NCBI RefSeq assembly: GCF_016808335.1
Contig: NC_053141.1
Span: forward strand, 28,821,249-28,885,248
Length of the DNA stretch: 64,000 nucleotides
Source: Panicum virgatum
Lineage: Eukaryota; Streptophyta; Magnoliopsida; Poales; Poaceae
Direction: 5' to 3'
The notes under the pieces are model-generated. The model saw only the letters and a list, made by a program, of their open reading frames with translations, made no database searches and was not told the origin of the DNA. Both the position numbers and the translations under genes were made by a program. This document shows, piece after piece, positions 52,640-63,487 of this stretch (within the stretch, counting starts at the first letter, position 1; each line of letters opens with the position of its first letter).

Positions 52640-53628
52640 CTTGGTTTCTTCAATCTTCACTTCTTCAGTTCTTTTGTTCTTCTTTAGATGGCAAGGCGCT
52701 GAGCGCCTGAGCCTGCGCCTGCGTGCTGCCAGCACGGGCGCACGGCAGGCAGCCCAGGCGGCAGGCCGGCAGCAGTTGGGCGGCAGGCCGCAGGCCACTG
52801 GACGGCCGCCGAGCATACGCAACACCCGTACAGACTCTGGCGCGCCCGGCCACCCGCCGCAACGCGGCCACGCCGGGGCACCGGCACGGCGGCACGCGCC
52901 CCCGCCTCCGCGGACTGGGACCACGGGTCCGTGCGGCGTCCTGGGTGCCCGGCCGAGCGCCCAAGCGGACGACCGAGCCCCTGACGCGAGCCGCCGCCGC
53001 AACCGGTCTTCCGCACCGCGACCTGTCTTCGGCGAGCAGGGGCGGCTTGACGTCGGGCGGGGAGAACGGGGCGCGGCGAGCGAGGACGGTGGTGCTGGGC
53101 ACGGGCTCCTCATCGTCGTCGCTGCAGGTGGGGCTACGATAGCCGGCGCGGGCAGCCACGACCCATGGCACGCATGTGGGGCTGCGGCGGTGGGCGCACT
53201 TGAGCAGCGGTGCGCCGGCGCGTGTTCGTCCTTCCTCCCCGCCTGATCCCGCGCCGCCGGCGGCGATGTGCAACTGCTTCCTCCATCTCCCAGACGCCAG
53301 AACCCTGCGTCGACGCAGATCCAGCGAAGGGAGTCTTAGATCCGGCGAGGGAGAGGGTAGATCCGGACCCCGGCGGCACGCCGGCTGCGGGGGGCCTTGC
53401 CTCTACGGCGAGCACCGCACGGCGGCCGCGGAGGGCCTCCCGCGATGGTGGCACGCCGGCTGCGGGGAGCCTTGGCCCGACGGCGAGCGCGGCAGGGCGG
53501 CCGGTGGAGGTCCCTCGGCCGAGCGCGCGTGCGGGAGGTGGGCGAGCGGGCCGCCGCCGGAGCTTCCACGGGCGCACATGGGGGAGATCCACCAGCACAG
53601 AGAAAGGGAAGAGAGGGGAGGTAAAAAA
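52640..53628. other. GC-rich island, unidentified
   Basis: A sharp GC-rich block carries long open frames in several phases on both strands, which is a composition effect. An imperfect direct repeat (CACGCCGGCTGCGGGG at about 53371 and 53449) lies within it. A captured gene 5' region is possible, but no family was recognised. Confidence 0.4.
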
Positions 53629-54414
53629 GGGTTTTTTTATTGGTGCCACCGCAATTTTTGAAGTTATGAGATATACCATTACAATTCACACATTTTGAAT
53701 CGTACCATTACAATTCTTTTTTTTGAACTGTGCCATTTTATACGTCTTTTATGTTCTTGGACCCACTCGTAGACCCGTGTATTTTCGTATGGTCCAAAAT
53801 ACCCCTGCTACTTCCCTCCCTCCGCCCGCGCCGCCGCGGATCCTTGCTCCGCCCGCACCCCGCGCAAGCTAGGAGCCGGGCCGCCGGTCTTCCGCCTACG
53901 CTCGCCTCACAGCTGCCCTAGCCGCGCCACCCTTCCTCCGCCCGCACGCTCTCACCTCGTAGCTGGCCTCACCGCGCCACCCTTCCTCCACGCGTGTGCG
54001 CTCGCCTCGCAGCTGGCGTCGCCTCCAGCAGGCGCGAGGGGAGGGCGCGGTGGCAGCGTGCCCGCGCGAGGGCCAGGCAAGGCCGGCGGCGGGGGAGGAG
54101 CTCGCCCGGTGGGGGATCAGGCCGACGGGGGCGGCATGGGGGCGGAGGTGAGCAGCGCGGTGGAGGTGAGGTTGAAGGAGAAGCTGACGTGTGGGCCCCA
54201 CACATCAGTGAGGGAAGGGAGAGAAGTAGCAGGGGTATTTTGGACCATACGAAAATACACGGGTCTGCGAGTGGGTCCAAGAGCACCAAAGACGTATAAA
54301 ATGGCATGGTTCAAAGAAGAGAAGAACTGTAATGGCACGATTCAAAATACGTGAATTGTAATGGCATATCTCAGAACTTCGAAAATTGCAGTGGCACCAA
54401 TAAAAAAAAAACCC
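53629..54414. mobile_element. Mutator-like element with long inverted ends, 786 bp
   Basis: Inverted ends of about 190 bp (53629-53815 and 54220-54414) share ATTGGTGCCAC, CGTATGGTCCAAAATACCCC and TACACGGGTCT-type blocks. The GC-rich centre (53816-54210) differs sharply and may be captured gene sequence (Pack-MULE). The exact duplication is obscured by A-runs. GAGATCCACCAGC occurs on both sides (53584-53596 and 54436-54448). Confidence 0.72.
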
Positions 54415-54924
54415 AAAAAAAAAGAGGGCATGGGTGAGATCCACCAGCGCCGGGTGGGATTCGAACTCCTAGCGTTGCGACTTCGTCCGGCGGTGGAGGC
54501 TTCAACGCGGGGCAGGCTTCAACGCGTTGAAGCCTGGATGGGCTGACCGTCGGATCACAGCGAGGATAGGTAGAGACTGATGTGAACTGTAGATCTTTAT
54601 GAAGACGAATTTCTGGGTACAAATTTCTGAGTGCTGAAGGTCGCAGCTCCTCAGCGGGGGCAGTTTCCTGGGTAGCCATAGCATAATTTTCATCCGTGCT
54701 TTAGTGGATTGATGATGATGAGTGTGTTGTAATATTTTGTTACTAACATGACATGGGTGAGTTGTAACATTTTTTCCTTCTAGGGCGACATGAGTGTGTT
54801 ATAATATTTTTTTTGGTAATGTGACATAATAACACGTGACATGAGTACAAATCCAGTGTTTGATAAAGAAAATAATAGATACTTAACGTGTTATGCATTA
54901 TGCATGTGACCCTGTTTTTATAAT
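54415..54924. other. no gene recognised
   Basis: Includes a TTCGAACTCCT stretch and several GTGAGTTGTAACATT-type short repeats (54720-54840) similar to those at 49910-49940. No gene or complete element was supported. Confidence 0.4.
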
Positions 54925-55472
54925 TGTTGACGACCAAAATTGGCAGCAGACTAGACCAACCGGTCTGACCAAGCGGTCTGACCGGTCTAGGTGCTGTAGC
55001 TGGTCTGGTACGACCGACCGGTCTGACTGATGGGTCTGACCGATCTGACCGGTCCAAGCAGTGTCTGTGTACAACTAGAGATTTTCATAGATTTAGATCT
55101 TGTAATAGAATTGTTTGCGGGATAAGTCCACCCCACCCTATAAATATAAAGGGTCATGACTAATTAGGGTACCCAATCGATCAAATATAAAAACTTTTAT
55201 CTTTTTATCTTTTTTCTTTGCCCTAGCTTTTTCCCATATACTATTTGTTATTCCTCCTTCGTCTCTACGTCGATTGAGGGAGTTCTAGGTGGCCTGCCGA
55301 CCCTAGAGCAATCCTGTGTGCGCCTGCCCTGACGGGTTCTTTCCAGGCGACGTTCGTTGGTCTCACCGTCAGTCTTCCCAGTGACAATCGGTCTGACCGG
55401 TATACCTGACCGGTCTGAGCATCGGCGCTACGTTGTGCCATCGCTCGCTGTGCGTTCTAGTGCTTTGGTGTG
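54925..55472 (+). repeat. LTR of the gag-only gypsy family, 3'-interrupted
   Basis: It starts TGTTGACGACCAAAATTGGC and aligns along its length with the LTRs at 1976 and 5220, including the ACCGGTC arrays and TATA box (about 55138-55150). It is cut at 55472 by the Tat element, about 25 bp before the LTR end. The missing end would lie beyond the right edge. Confidence 0.82.
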
Positions 55473-55625
55473 TGTTGTCGGTCAAAACCCATCGGTGAGT
55501 AGCGACAGGCAACACGAAGAGCCAGGAGGTCGCCGGGGCGCTGGCAAGCACTGCTCCCTCGTCAACGGCCCGCAATCCTAGCACACGCCGCGGCTTTATA
55601 AGACGCTGGACGTGCCACCTGACCT
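55473..55625 (-). repeat. terminal LTR fragment of Tat element
   Basis: On the minus strand this 153-bp piece matches the 3' end of the LTR at 56384-56536 (TCTTATAAAGCCGCGGCG and GACCGACAACA). Homology ends near GTGCCACCTGACCT. Beyond 55625 the sequence is gag, so a deletion has fused gag to the LTR end. Confidence 0.8.
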
Positions 55626-56367
55626 GCTCCACACTAAGAACTCCTGTGGCCGAGGGCTCAGCACTCGGCCCGGTAGCATACTTCGCTAGCCATGCCTGCT
55701 TCTCCGCATCTGCTCCTGAAGCTCCAGTACCCACCAGATGTCCCGTGCGTGTTGGATTGATATTGTCAGGTATGTACACGCACGTGTAGCCGTAAGGGAT
55801 CTCTTTGGGCGGCTCGCTCAGGAACTGTCCCTCCCCGGCGTCACCGCCGATCTTGTAGACGACGTAGATCGGCGAACTCTGCGGTCCTGCTGCCACGAGC
55901 GAGTACGATACTGGCGACCTAGATTGCAACGCAGCTTCCCCCCTATGGCTCCCCAGGACTGGTCTTGATTGGGAGTACTGGTTCTTGATCACCTCCTGGA
56001 CAACACGATGTGCCACACACTCGAGCTCATTCACCAAGCTTTCTGAGTGCCGATGAAGCGTGTGAGCCACCATGTAGTTCATCTCCTGGCGTAGGGCTCT
56101 GGTGTGCTCTTCTGATGATACGGACAGGTCAACGTTGTCGAGAGCGCCTTCAGGTGAGAACCCCTTCCACCTGATGTCGTGGTTGCGAGTCCTCTCGAAA
56201 GAGCCGATGAGATCGGCTTCGAACTGAGCTTTCACCTCATCGTATTTCTGCTTGTGTTCTGGAGTCAGCTCTTCATACGTGACAAGTTTAGTGACCGGAA
56301 AAACTGGTGCTTGGTCCTGAAGTCCTGTCATCTCTACGGCGGGTGTTGTTGCTGATGAAGGTCCCAC
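55626..56367 (-). CDS. gag N-terminus of Tat element
   Basis: The frame starts at ATG 56365-56367, right after the primer site, and is open for about 247 codons. Blocks include [40 protein letters not shown] and [20 protein letters not shown]. This region is usual at the N-terminus of Tat-type gag in grasses, before the Retrotrans_gag core. The core and zinc knuckle are absent because the sequence is fused to an LTR end at 55625. The frame then reads on into LTR sequence to 55369, which is not meaningful. Confidence 0.7.
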
Positions 56368-56378
56368 CGGGCGTGCCA
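56361..56378 (-). promoter_or_regulatory. primer binding site of Tat element
   Basis: On the minus strand tggcacgcccggtgggac begins five bases after the LTR end at 56384. This site is common in grass gypsy elements. Confidence 0.75.
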
Positions 56379-56383
56379 GAATG

Positions 56384-57601
56384 TGTTGTCGGTCAAAACC
56401 CGCCGGCGAGTAGCGACAGGCAACACGAAGAGCCGGGAGGTCGCCGGGGCGCTGGCAAGCACTGCTCCCTCGTCAACGGCTCATAATCCTGGCACACGCC
56501 GCGGCTTTATAAGACGCAGGGCGTGCCACCTGACCTATACCCGATCAGGAAGGTGCGAACGTGCTTGTAACGATTTGCCTGCATACACAAACACATGGAA
56601 ACGTAAGTCCGAGCCGTGGTCGGCTCCCCGGGACGACACTTGCATCGGCTTTTAAAGAGCCGATCGAGTCCCGGTGTCAGATTGGATCTGCTTGTATCCA
56701 GATATTGATAAATAAAGCAAATAACTATAAAGCTGCTTCAATTAAATCTAGCTAATATAATCCACGGCGGTAAAAGCTTCACTGCTAAATCAGAACATCC
56801 AACACGTAATTGGGCCTAATGAGCGTAATGAATAACTAAACCTTAACCAGAATAGAGGCCTAAGAACAAGCTAAAGCCGATTCCCGGATCAATTCCCTAT
56901 TAAGACTAAGGCAAAGCGTCTAATACATCACCGGATCATCCAACCCGTTTGCAAGGCCTAACCTAGCAGATATTACGCCAATTCTTAAGTATAAGAACAA
57001 ACCATAACATATTAGATCTACTAGATGGAAAAGAAGTAGGGTGTTGTCTTCGTGCAACTAATTCTATGCAACAAGAATTAGCATAAGATTAAAACGTGAC
57101 TGCACAGAAACAACATGATATTCGTAGATGGTAAGCAACAAAAGCACGATGAATCTACTAAAAGCCATGTTACGAACATCAGGATAACTAGCACTAATCG
57201 CCATAAAAAACGCTTCAGTACGAGTAATACCAAGGTAAAAGTAAGAACAACGCTGCCCTGATCGCAAGAAGCGATCAGGGCAGCATGGCGCTTACTTGGA
57301 TAAAACCCTAGGAATAGGGGTGGCGGTGCGCCAATAGTTGTTGATTGCAAACGTGATGACGTTCTTCTTTACTAATACCTTAGGGTACATATTTATAGTC
57401 CGGAGACTTGGGAAACAATCTAAACTAATGTGTCCATATCGGACTCTATCTCTAACTCAATCTGAACTAAGTCTAAATATACATGGCCCACATGGCCCAA
57501 ATGCTCACGCAGGAGCCGATTCGTAAGCCTCCTTCAACTTCTTCATTAAGCCCAACTCACTCGCGGCCCATTAATTAACCTATTAAATTATGGCGATAAC
57601 A
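56384..57601 (-). repeat. full LTR of Tat element, 1218 bp
   Basis: On the minus strand it starts TGTTATCGCCATAATTTAAT at 57601 and ends GACCGACAACA at 56384. It is preceded by a polypurine tract (accagggggacatg, 57602-57615), as a 3' LTR should be. It is followed by a primer site, as a 5' LTR should be, so it is shared by two internal regions. Confidence 0.82.
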
Positions 57602-57615
57602 CATGTCCCCCTGGT
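57602..57615 (-). promoter_or_regulatory. polypurine tract of Tat element
   Basis: accagggggacatg on the minus strand directly precedes the LTR start. Confidence 0.7.
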
Positions 57616-57864
57616 TTTGGCAATGATAATTCCAAAACCACTCCGTCGCTTCATCTTCCCGTTAATGCTCATTAAAACCGCTGTAACCACTAAGTAAGAC
57701 GCAACGACTCTGCAACTGGCTCCTCGTAGAATATGAAACTGCCGATCCATCTTCCATTTTTTACTATTTAATCTCATCCCGAATCGACTCTCTTCACGGC
57801 AAAACTCATCTTCCTCCCAAATCCAAGTAGCACAGAAAACCCCAACCTTCATTAGCCAGTAGCC

Positions 57865-58419
57865 ATGGCGATTTCCTCCTCCTCCGGCTCCAACTCCATC
57901 GGCTACTCTTCTTCTCCTCCTTCTTCCCCTTCTTCTTCAAACTTCTCTGCCTCCTCCCTCGACTACATTCCTAAGAGTCGGGAACCGACGCCGGAGTACA
58001 ACCCGGCGGCGGCGTACGAGGCGCTCGCTCCTCTGCACTGGGATGCAGAGGAGTTCGACTTCGGGATCGCCTCTGAAGACGACGAGCCCCAAACTGAAGG
58101 CGAAGACCTCCAACTCCTGTTCCAGGAGGAGTTGGAGGGCAGCAGCGAAGAAGACTCCTCCCGGGATGGAGTCGATTCCTCCTCGGAAGAGGAGATCAGC
58201 TCCTCCTCCAGCAGCGATGAACCGATGGGAGGAAAGCCCTTCCGATTCCTCGGGTCCTCCGAGGAGGACAGCGAGGAAGAAATCAGCGGCGGCGGCGGCC
58301 GGAGCAGCGATGCCGAGATCGACGGTGGCGGCAGCGCCTTTGACGGTGCCAGCGACGATGACGACGACAGCGACGGCGGAGATGCGCCAGCTCGAAGCCC
58401 CAAGCACCGTAGGTACTAG
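57865..58419 (+). CDS. acidic serine-rich ORF in antisense to the Tat element
   Basis: An intact 184-residue frame starts at ATG 57865 (AGTAGCCATGGCG context). It has a Ser/Pro-rich N-terminus, a short conserved-looking part (YIPKSREPTPEYNPAAAYEA, LHWDAEEFDFGI) and long Glu/Asp/Ser tracts, ending in a basic SPKHRRY tail. No known domain. It lies about 260 bp inside the LTR on the strand opposite to pol. It may be the first exon or a partner of the PMD gene that follows; a role cannot be read from sequence. Low-complexity acidic character suggests a disordered nuclear protein at most. Confidence 0.55.
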   Translation: MAISSSSGSNSIGYSSSPPSSPSSSNFSASSLDYIPKSREPTPEYNPAAAYEALAPLHWDAEEFDFGIASEDDEPQTEGEDLQLLFQEELEGSSEEDSSRDGVDSSSEEEISSSSSSDEPMGGKPFRFLGSSEEDSEEEISGGGGRSSDAEIDGGGSAFDGASDDDDDSDGGDAPARSPKHRRY

Positions 58420-58810
58420 GTACCTACAAGCGGTAGATGTAGGTAGTAGTGTAGAAGTAGTATTGTAAAGCCGAAGGATTCTTTCTTTGTCAAATCGGCT
58501 TTTCTGTAAAAATCCAACTTTTAATGAAGTTTATTATCCCTTAATCTCATTTGTTTGAATCATCCCCAAAAAGCCGATTGCACCGCATCAGGCTTTATTA
58601 ATATCCAAGAGCTGATAAAATTCAAACTGGAAGCAACCCGCATAAGAACAGAACACCACTTCCACTTTGAACCCAACTCGAAATAGATACTCCAAATCCG
58701 AGGGCAATTCGAAAATCCCACTCTATAAGTTCAAGCAAAGATCCTCAAGCATCCAGAATTCGAATCAGAACCCGCAGAACAACCAAACCCTAAGTCAGCA
58801 GATCTGAACC

Positions 58811-61800
58811 ATGGTGGACTCTGCAGTTCAGACAACGAATTTTGCAATCGATGATGCGGCAATCTGCGGCCTGAAGGTAATATTCAGCCTGCCCCTTTTA
58901 ACTTTCTTCAGCTCGTTAAGCCTCCAACAAATTAAACTCTGAAATATGACACCACATGTAAATTCCTGAATCTCTGAACTTCAGGTGTCAGACATCCTCC
59001 TGCCGCATCCTTCCAATCCAAAATCCTTTTGTCTTGACCCACGAACTTATGAAAATCCCACAGATTTAATCTCATGTGAAGCAAATAAGATCCCTTTCGT
59101 AAGTCAAAACATTGATTTGAATTCCTGGGCCGACTGCTTAAGAGCCTGGCCCAATCCACCCGAAAGCTAGACTACATGGTACAACAGAGTAGCAAAAGCC
59201 TACATGCCCTTGTGGCAAGAACTGAACATAGCTGATGCACTCAGTCTATCATTATCTCCCTTGGACAAAGATGAAAACCTTCTGAAGACCATTGGCTACT
59301 TCTGGTCCGATGCTCTAAACTGTTTCCTCTTTGGTCATGGACCCATGACCCCTACTCTGCTGGATGTTACCATAATTACTGGCCTAGACATTAAGTCTCC
59401 TGATCCTGCAGCTCACAGAATGGTAGAAGTCCCCTTCAAACTTTCATCTAAAACAGACTGCACAAACTGGAGCACTTATATGAACCAGCACATGAAAACA
59501 AAAGGTCCAGTAAGTAAAAAGGAACACACAGCCTTTCTAAATATTTGGCTAGAACATTTCATCTTCTGTGGTCCTTCCTTATCCCCAACCAAGAATTATC
59601 TTCCTTTGGCTTACCATCTAGCCCATGGCAACCACACCAGCCTAGGCAAGTTTTTCTTCAGAGAAACATACAGATGTCTCCACTTAATGACAACTAGCTT
59701 GCTCAGCCAAAGAAAACTCAGAACTGGAGGCCTCTGGTGGTTCATTCAGTTATGGGCACAACTCTACTTCCAGCATCAGATCCCAAACTTCCAAAGCTTA
59801 GCCAAGAATTCCTTCCCTGACGAGAATGACAGACCAATTAGATGCACCAGCTATGGCCTAGCCTTATTCAGCCTCCCTAGCAGTAAACTGAACTCAACAG
59901 ATGCAGCAAAATGGTTCAGAATTTTCTACAAAGGCCTAGGGAATCCCCTCTTCTTTCCATTCACTGAATCTGAAGTCTTCGAGAACCCAACTACCTTCAG
60001 ACTGGACAGCTTTGCCGATGACAACAGCACTCGGCATCTATATACTCTAGTGATCCGACCTGTCTTTCTTCCTGTCGGCATAAGCACTTCCAACAGAATC
60101 ATCAAACCAGGTTATGAAACCTATCAACCAGTCATAGCAGCTCGGCAGTTCGGCCTAGGACAAGTCCCTCCCCACTTCCATATTCACCACTTGGTGGAGA
60201 GTAGAGCCGATCTACCTGACGGTCTTACCAGTTCAAGATGCTACAACATGTTTGACAACCTCCACATTCTAATACCAGCCGATCTATCTTTTACTTCCTC
60301 GTTAATCGGCTTTAACACTTGGTGGGAAATGTGGAAAACTCACGTATTCAGAAGAGCTTTGGGCCCTCTACTGCAGCAAATTGATCCTGAATATGCAATC
60401 CCCGAGGAAGAGGTACCGAATCCGCGCTCTCATTCTTTCTAACCCCTCTCCTAATTTCTCTTGGCTAATCCTTACTCACATTGCTTACAGCAACAAGATG
60501 GTCCAGAACCTGTAGCCAATAACGGGGAACCATTCCACTTTCTTCCATCCGCCCCTGATGTTCTCTTTTGCAAGGGATCACCGCCAATGAAGAAAGTGAT
60601 AATGACTATTCGGCCAGACTCACCCCAGTCGGCCTCTAAGCGGAGACAATTCTCTGGAAGTGCTGCCCCCCGAGTGTCAACTAAGAAAAGGAAGATCTTC
60701 ACGAGACGGGTCATCAAGAAGACAGCACAACCTTCTCCAAGTCCATCAGACTCCAACACCAACCAGGTAATCCATCTCTCTGAATTCTCCTGAACGTTCT
60801 CCCCTTTTATATGCACATATACTCTGGTTGATTATAATCCTTTCTCCAGGACACAACTGAGGAAATCCTTAGCACTGGAAGCCCATCACAACAGACAACC
60901 GCTGTTCATGAAGTCGATACTAGAACAACTGAAATCCCTGAACAGCAAGAAGCAACCATCGTCCAAGCAGAAATTCGCAGCGAAGAAACTGCAACAGATG
61001 ATGTGACGATGGAAGCCCAACCCAGAACTCCTGAAGCTCCGATAGAGACGCGTGACGAACAAGCTGACATAGCCGATGCTACTGCCACTGCCCCAATTGA
61101 GCCGATCACACTCGGATCGACCATTGCTTCTTCCTTACAATAGGTGACACTACAAGAGCCACTTCTAAATCAGCCGATAACTCCATTAATGCACTTTGCC
61201 CGCACACTAACGCCAATATTTTCATAGGGCTTTGATATTTCAGATTTGCTCTCCTTTGACCCAGCAACAATGGGTCTGACTGCCCTTGGAGCAAAGGTAC
61301 CAACTCCACAGCAATCGGCTAACCTGGCAGATCAGCTTCAACTCATCAAGGGTCTGCTCTCTACTCCAATCAGTACCCTGGTCGATGACTCCAGAGAAAT
61401 ACAGAAAATCCTAGAGCAGATAGAATCCCAACTCCCAGAGTCACTTCGGGTCAAGCTTTGGCCAGCCGGCCATCTTCCCTTCTTTCGGGCAGAAGTGAAA
61501 GCAGCACAACAGAGAATAGAATTACGTCATTCTCAAATCCCTCTGAAAGCTGACATTGCTAAGAAGTGCAAACTGCTCAACCAAAAGAAAGCAACTCTGG
61601 ATGCTAAAGCTGACATCTCCGAGAGTACAAGGCGGCTAAACCTCCTGGGAAAGGAACTGATGGAACTAGAAGAAAAGGTCCGCACCACCCAAAGACTGAT
61701 CCAAGAGGAGAAAGCCTCGATTGCAAACTCCAAGCAAGAAGCCCAAGAAAGGACCAAGTAGATACGGGCAGAGTTTGCAGAGATAAGCACCTTGAGTCAA

Positions 61801-61903
61801 CAGATAGTAACAGGTGATGACAAGGACGACGAAGCGATCATCGCAAGAGCCGACACCGTACGCGCAGAAGCCATCCATGCCATAGAAGGGTTCCTGAGCT
61901 AGT
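58811..61903 (+). pseudogene. plant mobile domain (PMD) gene, antisense ORF of Tat element
   Basis: Exon 1 starts at ATG 58811 and ends at a gtaata donor (58878). Exon 2 begins after cttcag at 58985 and runs to about 60407. It is open except for a TAG at 59168-59170, and carries the PMD / aminotransferase-like mobile domain (FWSDALNCFLFGHGPMTPTL then DVTIITGLDI). Exon 3 (60493-60765) is basic, KKRKIFTRRVIKK. Exon 4 (about 60850-61140) is acidic and Thr-rich. Exon 5 (about 61229-61903) is a coiled coil, with another TAG at 61759-61761. PMD proteins occur in host chromatin-silencing factors (MAIN family) and in transposons. This copy is broken by at least two stops. Confidence 0.75.
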
Positions 61904-62137
61904 AGAACTATTCAGAAAACATTTAATGTTGCCTGTTAAACCTGAAACTTGTACTCATTGAAAACATCTTAAGTCGATGGTGACACATCGGCTGCCTTGC
62001 ATCTCATATAATTTTTTTTGCTGGCCAACTCAACGTGTTGGCCTCTCTCACTTTGTTGCCTCTTTTTTTTATTTTACTGGCCAACTCAATGTGTTGGCCT
62101 ATTACAATGCAGCCAGATGGATCTCACCGGCTCTTTG
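61904..62137. other. spacer between PMD gene and integrase
   Basis: It contains two copies of CTGGCCAACTCAA-GTGTTGGCCT (about 62022-62044 and 62079-62100), inverted within each copy. They may form hairpins at the tail-to-tail junction of the two convergent genes. Confidence 0.5.
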
Positions 62138-63487
62138 TTAGTCGCCTTCCCACATGGTCGGAAAATACTTCTTGAGGTGTTGGCCATTGACAGCTACAGG
62201 AAACTTGGCACCATCTAATTCTTCAAGCATGTATGCATTCCCAGGCAGGACCTGATCTACCTTGTACGGTCCATGCCAAGTAGGAGACCACTTACCATAC
62301 TTCCTGTCTTTAGTTCCCAATGGTAGCACTGCCTCCCAAACTAGGTCTCCAACCTGGAATTCTTTCGGCTTGACTTTTTTGTTGTATGCACGAGCAACTT
62401 TAGCCTTGTTTTTCTTGATCTTCTCAAGTGACCAAAGTCTTAGCTCTGTAAGATCCTCCACATTATCGCTCATCAAGGCTGCATACTCTTCAGCCGATAG
62501 ATCATTCTGAAACTCAACACGCCTCGATCCGGCCGTGATCTCCCATGGTAACACAGCATCTTGACCATAGACCAGATGGTATGGTGACGTCTTGATGGGT
62601 CTGTGACACGAAATAAGATATGCCCACAAAGCCTCTGACAACACCTCATGCCAACGCCTAGGATATTCCTCGATCTTTCTTTTGATCAGTTTGATAAGGC
62701 TCTGGTTGGATGCTTCAGCCTGTCCATTAGCCTGGGCATAATATGGGGATGATCTGATCAGCTTGAACCCCGTGTCATCGGCAAACTTTCTAAATTCCTC
62801 CGATATAAAGACCGATCCTCCATCGGTCGTGATGGTCTGAGGGATCCCAAACTTATGAATGATGTGCTCTTTAAGGAAATTGATCACATCTTTTGATGCC
62901 ACCGACCTCATGGGTACCGCCTCCACCCATTTTGTGAAATAATCCGTGACAGCTAACACCCATTGGTGACCTTTGCTAGATGGCGGGTTAATCTGGCCAA
63001 TCATATCCATGGCCCAACCCATGAACGGCCATGGATTAATGATAGGATTCATTACTGATGCCTGTACCATCTGAATTTTGCCGAATCTCTGACATGCCTG
63101 ACATCCCTTGTAATATTTAAAGCAATCCTCAAGCATGGTAGGCCAGTAATATCCCGATCGTCTAATCAACCATTTCATCTTGTGAGCCGATTGATGAGTA
63201 CTGCAGGCTCCTTCATAAACTTCATGCAAGAGCCGATTCGACTCCGAAGGCCCTAAACATTTAAGCAGCAATCCTTCCAAAGTCCTGTAGAACATGTCGT
63301 CTCCTATCATAACATACTTCATATATTTAAGTCTTATCCTTCTGGGTGCCCCCCGAGCCGAATCCTTCAAATAATTGAAGATATCGGCTCTCCAGTCTCC
63401 AGGTTCTACAAACTGAACCTCTATGTCGACTCCATCGGTTGTTTCCTTGTATCCAGAAGCCATCTGTGCCAAATCATTTGGCTTCAC
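62138..63487 (-). CDS. integrase of Tat element
   Basis: An open frame of 449 residues contains the zinc-binding HHCC part (THQSAHKM and CQACQRFG), then the DDE core with first Asp in WAMDMIGQI, second in TITTDGGSVF and Glu in QANGQAEASNQ. A C-terminal module follows (VGDLVWEAVLP, SPTWHGPYKV). It would insert element cDNA in the nucleus. The N-terminal residues before LAQMASGY continue the RNase H frame, but a 1-2 nt shift near 63478 separates them, so the polyprotein is broken. All three catalytic residues are present and the frame itself is intact. Confidence 0.88.
   Translation of the reverse strand: MKPNDLAQMASGYKETTDGVDIEVQFVEPGDWRADIFNYLKDSARGAPRRIRLKYMKYVMIGDDMFYRTLEGLLLKCLGPSESNRLLHEVYEGACSTHQSAHKMKWLIRRSGYYWPTMLEDCFKYYKGCQACQRFGKIQMVQASVMNPIINPWPFMGWAMDMIGQINPPSSKGHQWVLAVTDYFTKWVEAVPMRSVASKDVINFLKEHIIHKFGIPQTITTDGGSVFISEEFRKFADDTGFKLIRSSPYYAQANGQAEASNQSLIKLIKRKIEEYPRRWHEVLSEALWAYLISCHRPIKTSPYHLVYGQDAVLPWEITAGSRRVEFQNDLSAEEYAALMSDNVEDLTELRLWSLEKIKKNKAKVARAYNKKVKPKEFQVGDLVWEAVLPLGTKDRKYGKWSPTWHGPYKVDQVLPGNAYMLEELDGAKFPVAVNGQHLKKYFPTMWEGD

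Noticed and set aside
52613..53273. Several overlapping frames of 110-202 codons in the GC-rich island
   Set aside because: They occur in nearly all phases with Ala/Arg/Pro composition and no motif, as expected from GC content.
54450..54475. TTCGAACTCCTAGCG stretch resembling a tRNA T-arm
   Set aside because: No acceptor stem, D arm or anticodon arm could be built around it on either strand.
55357..55581. Plus-strand frame across the junction of two LTRs
   Set aside because: It joins unrelated LTR sequences and has no family similarity.
57937..58407. Minus-strand frames opposite the acidic ORF
   Set aside because: They are reverse readings of GAGGAG/TCCTCC repeats; the plus-strand frame has the better start context.
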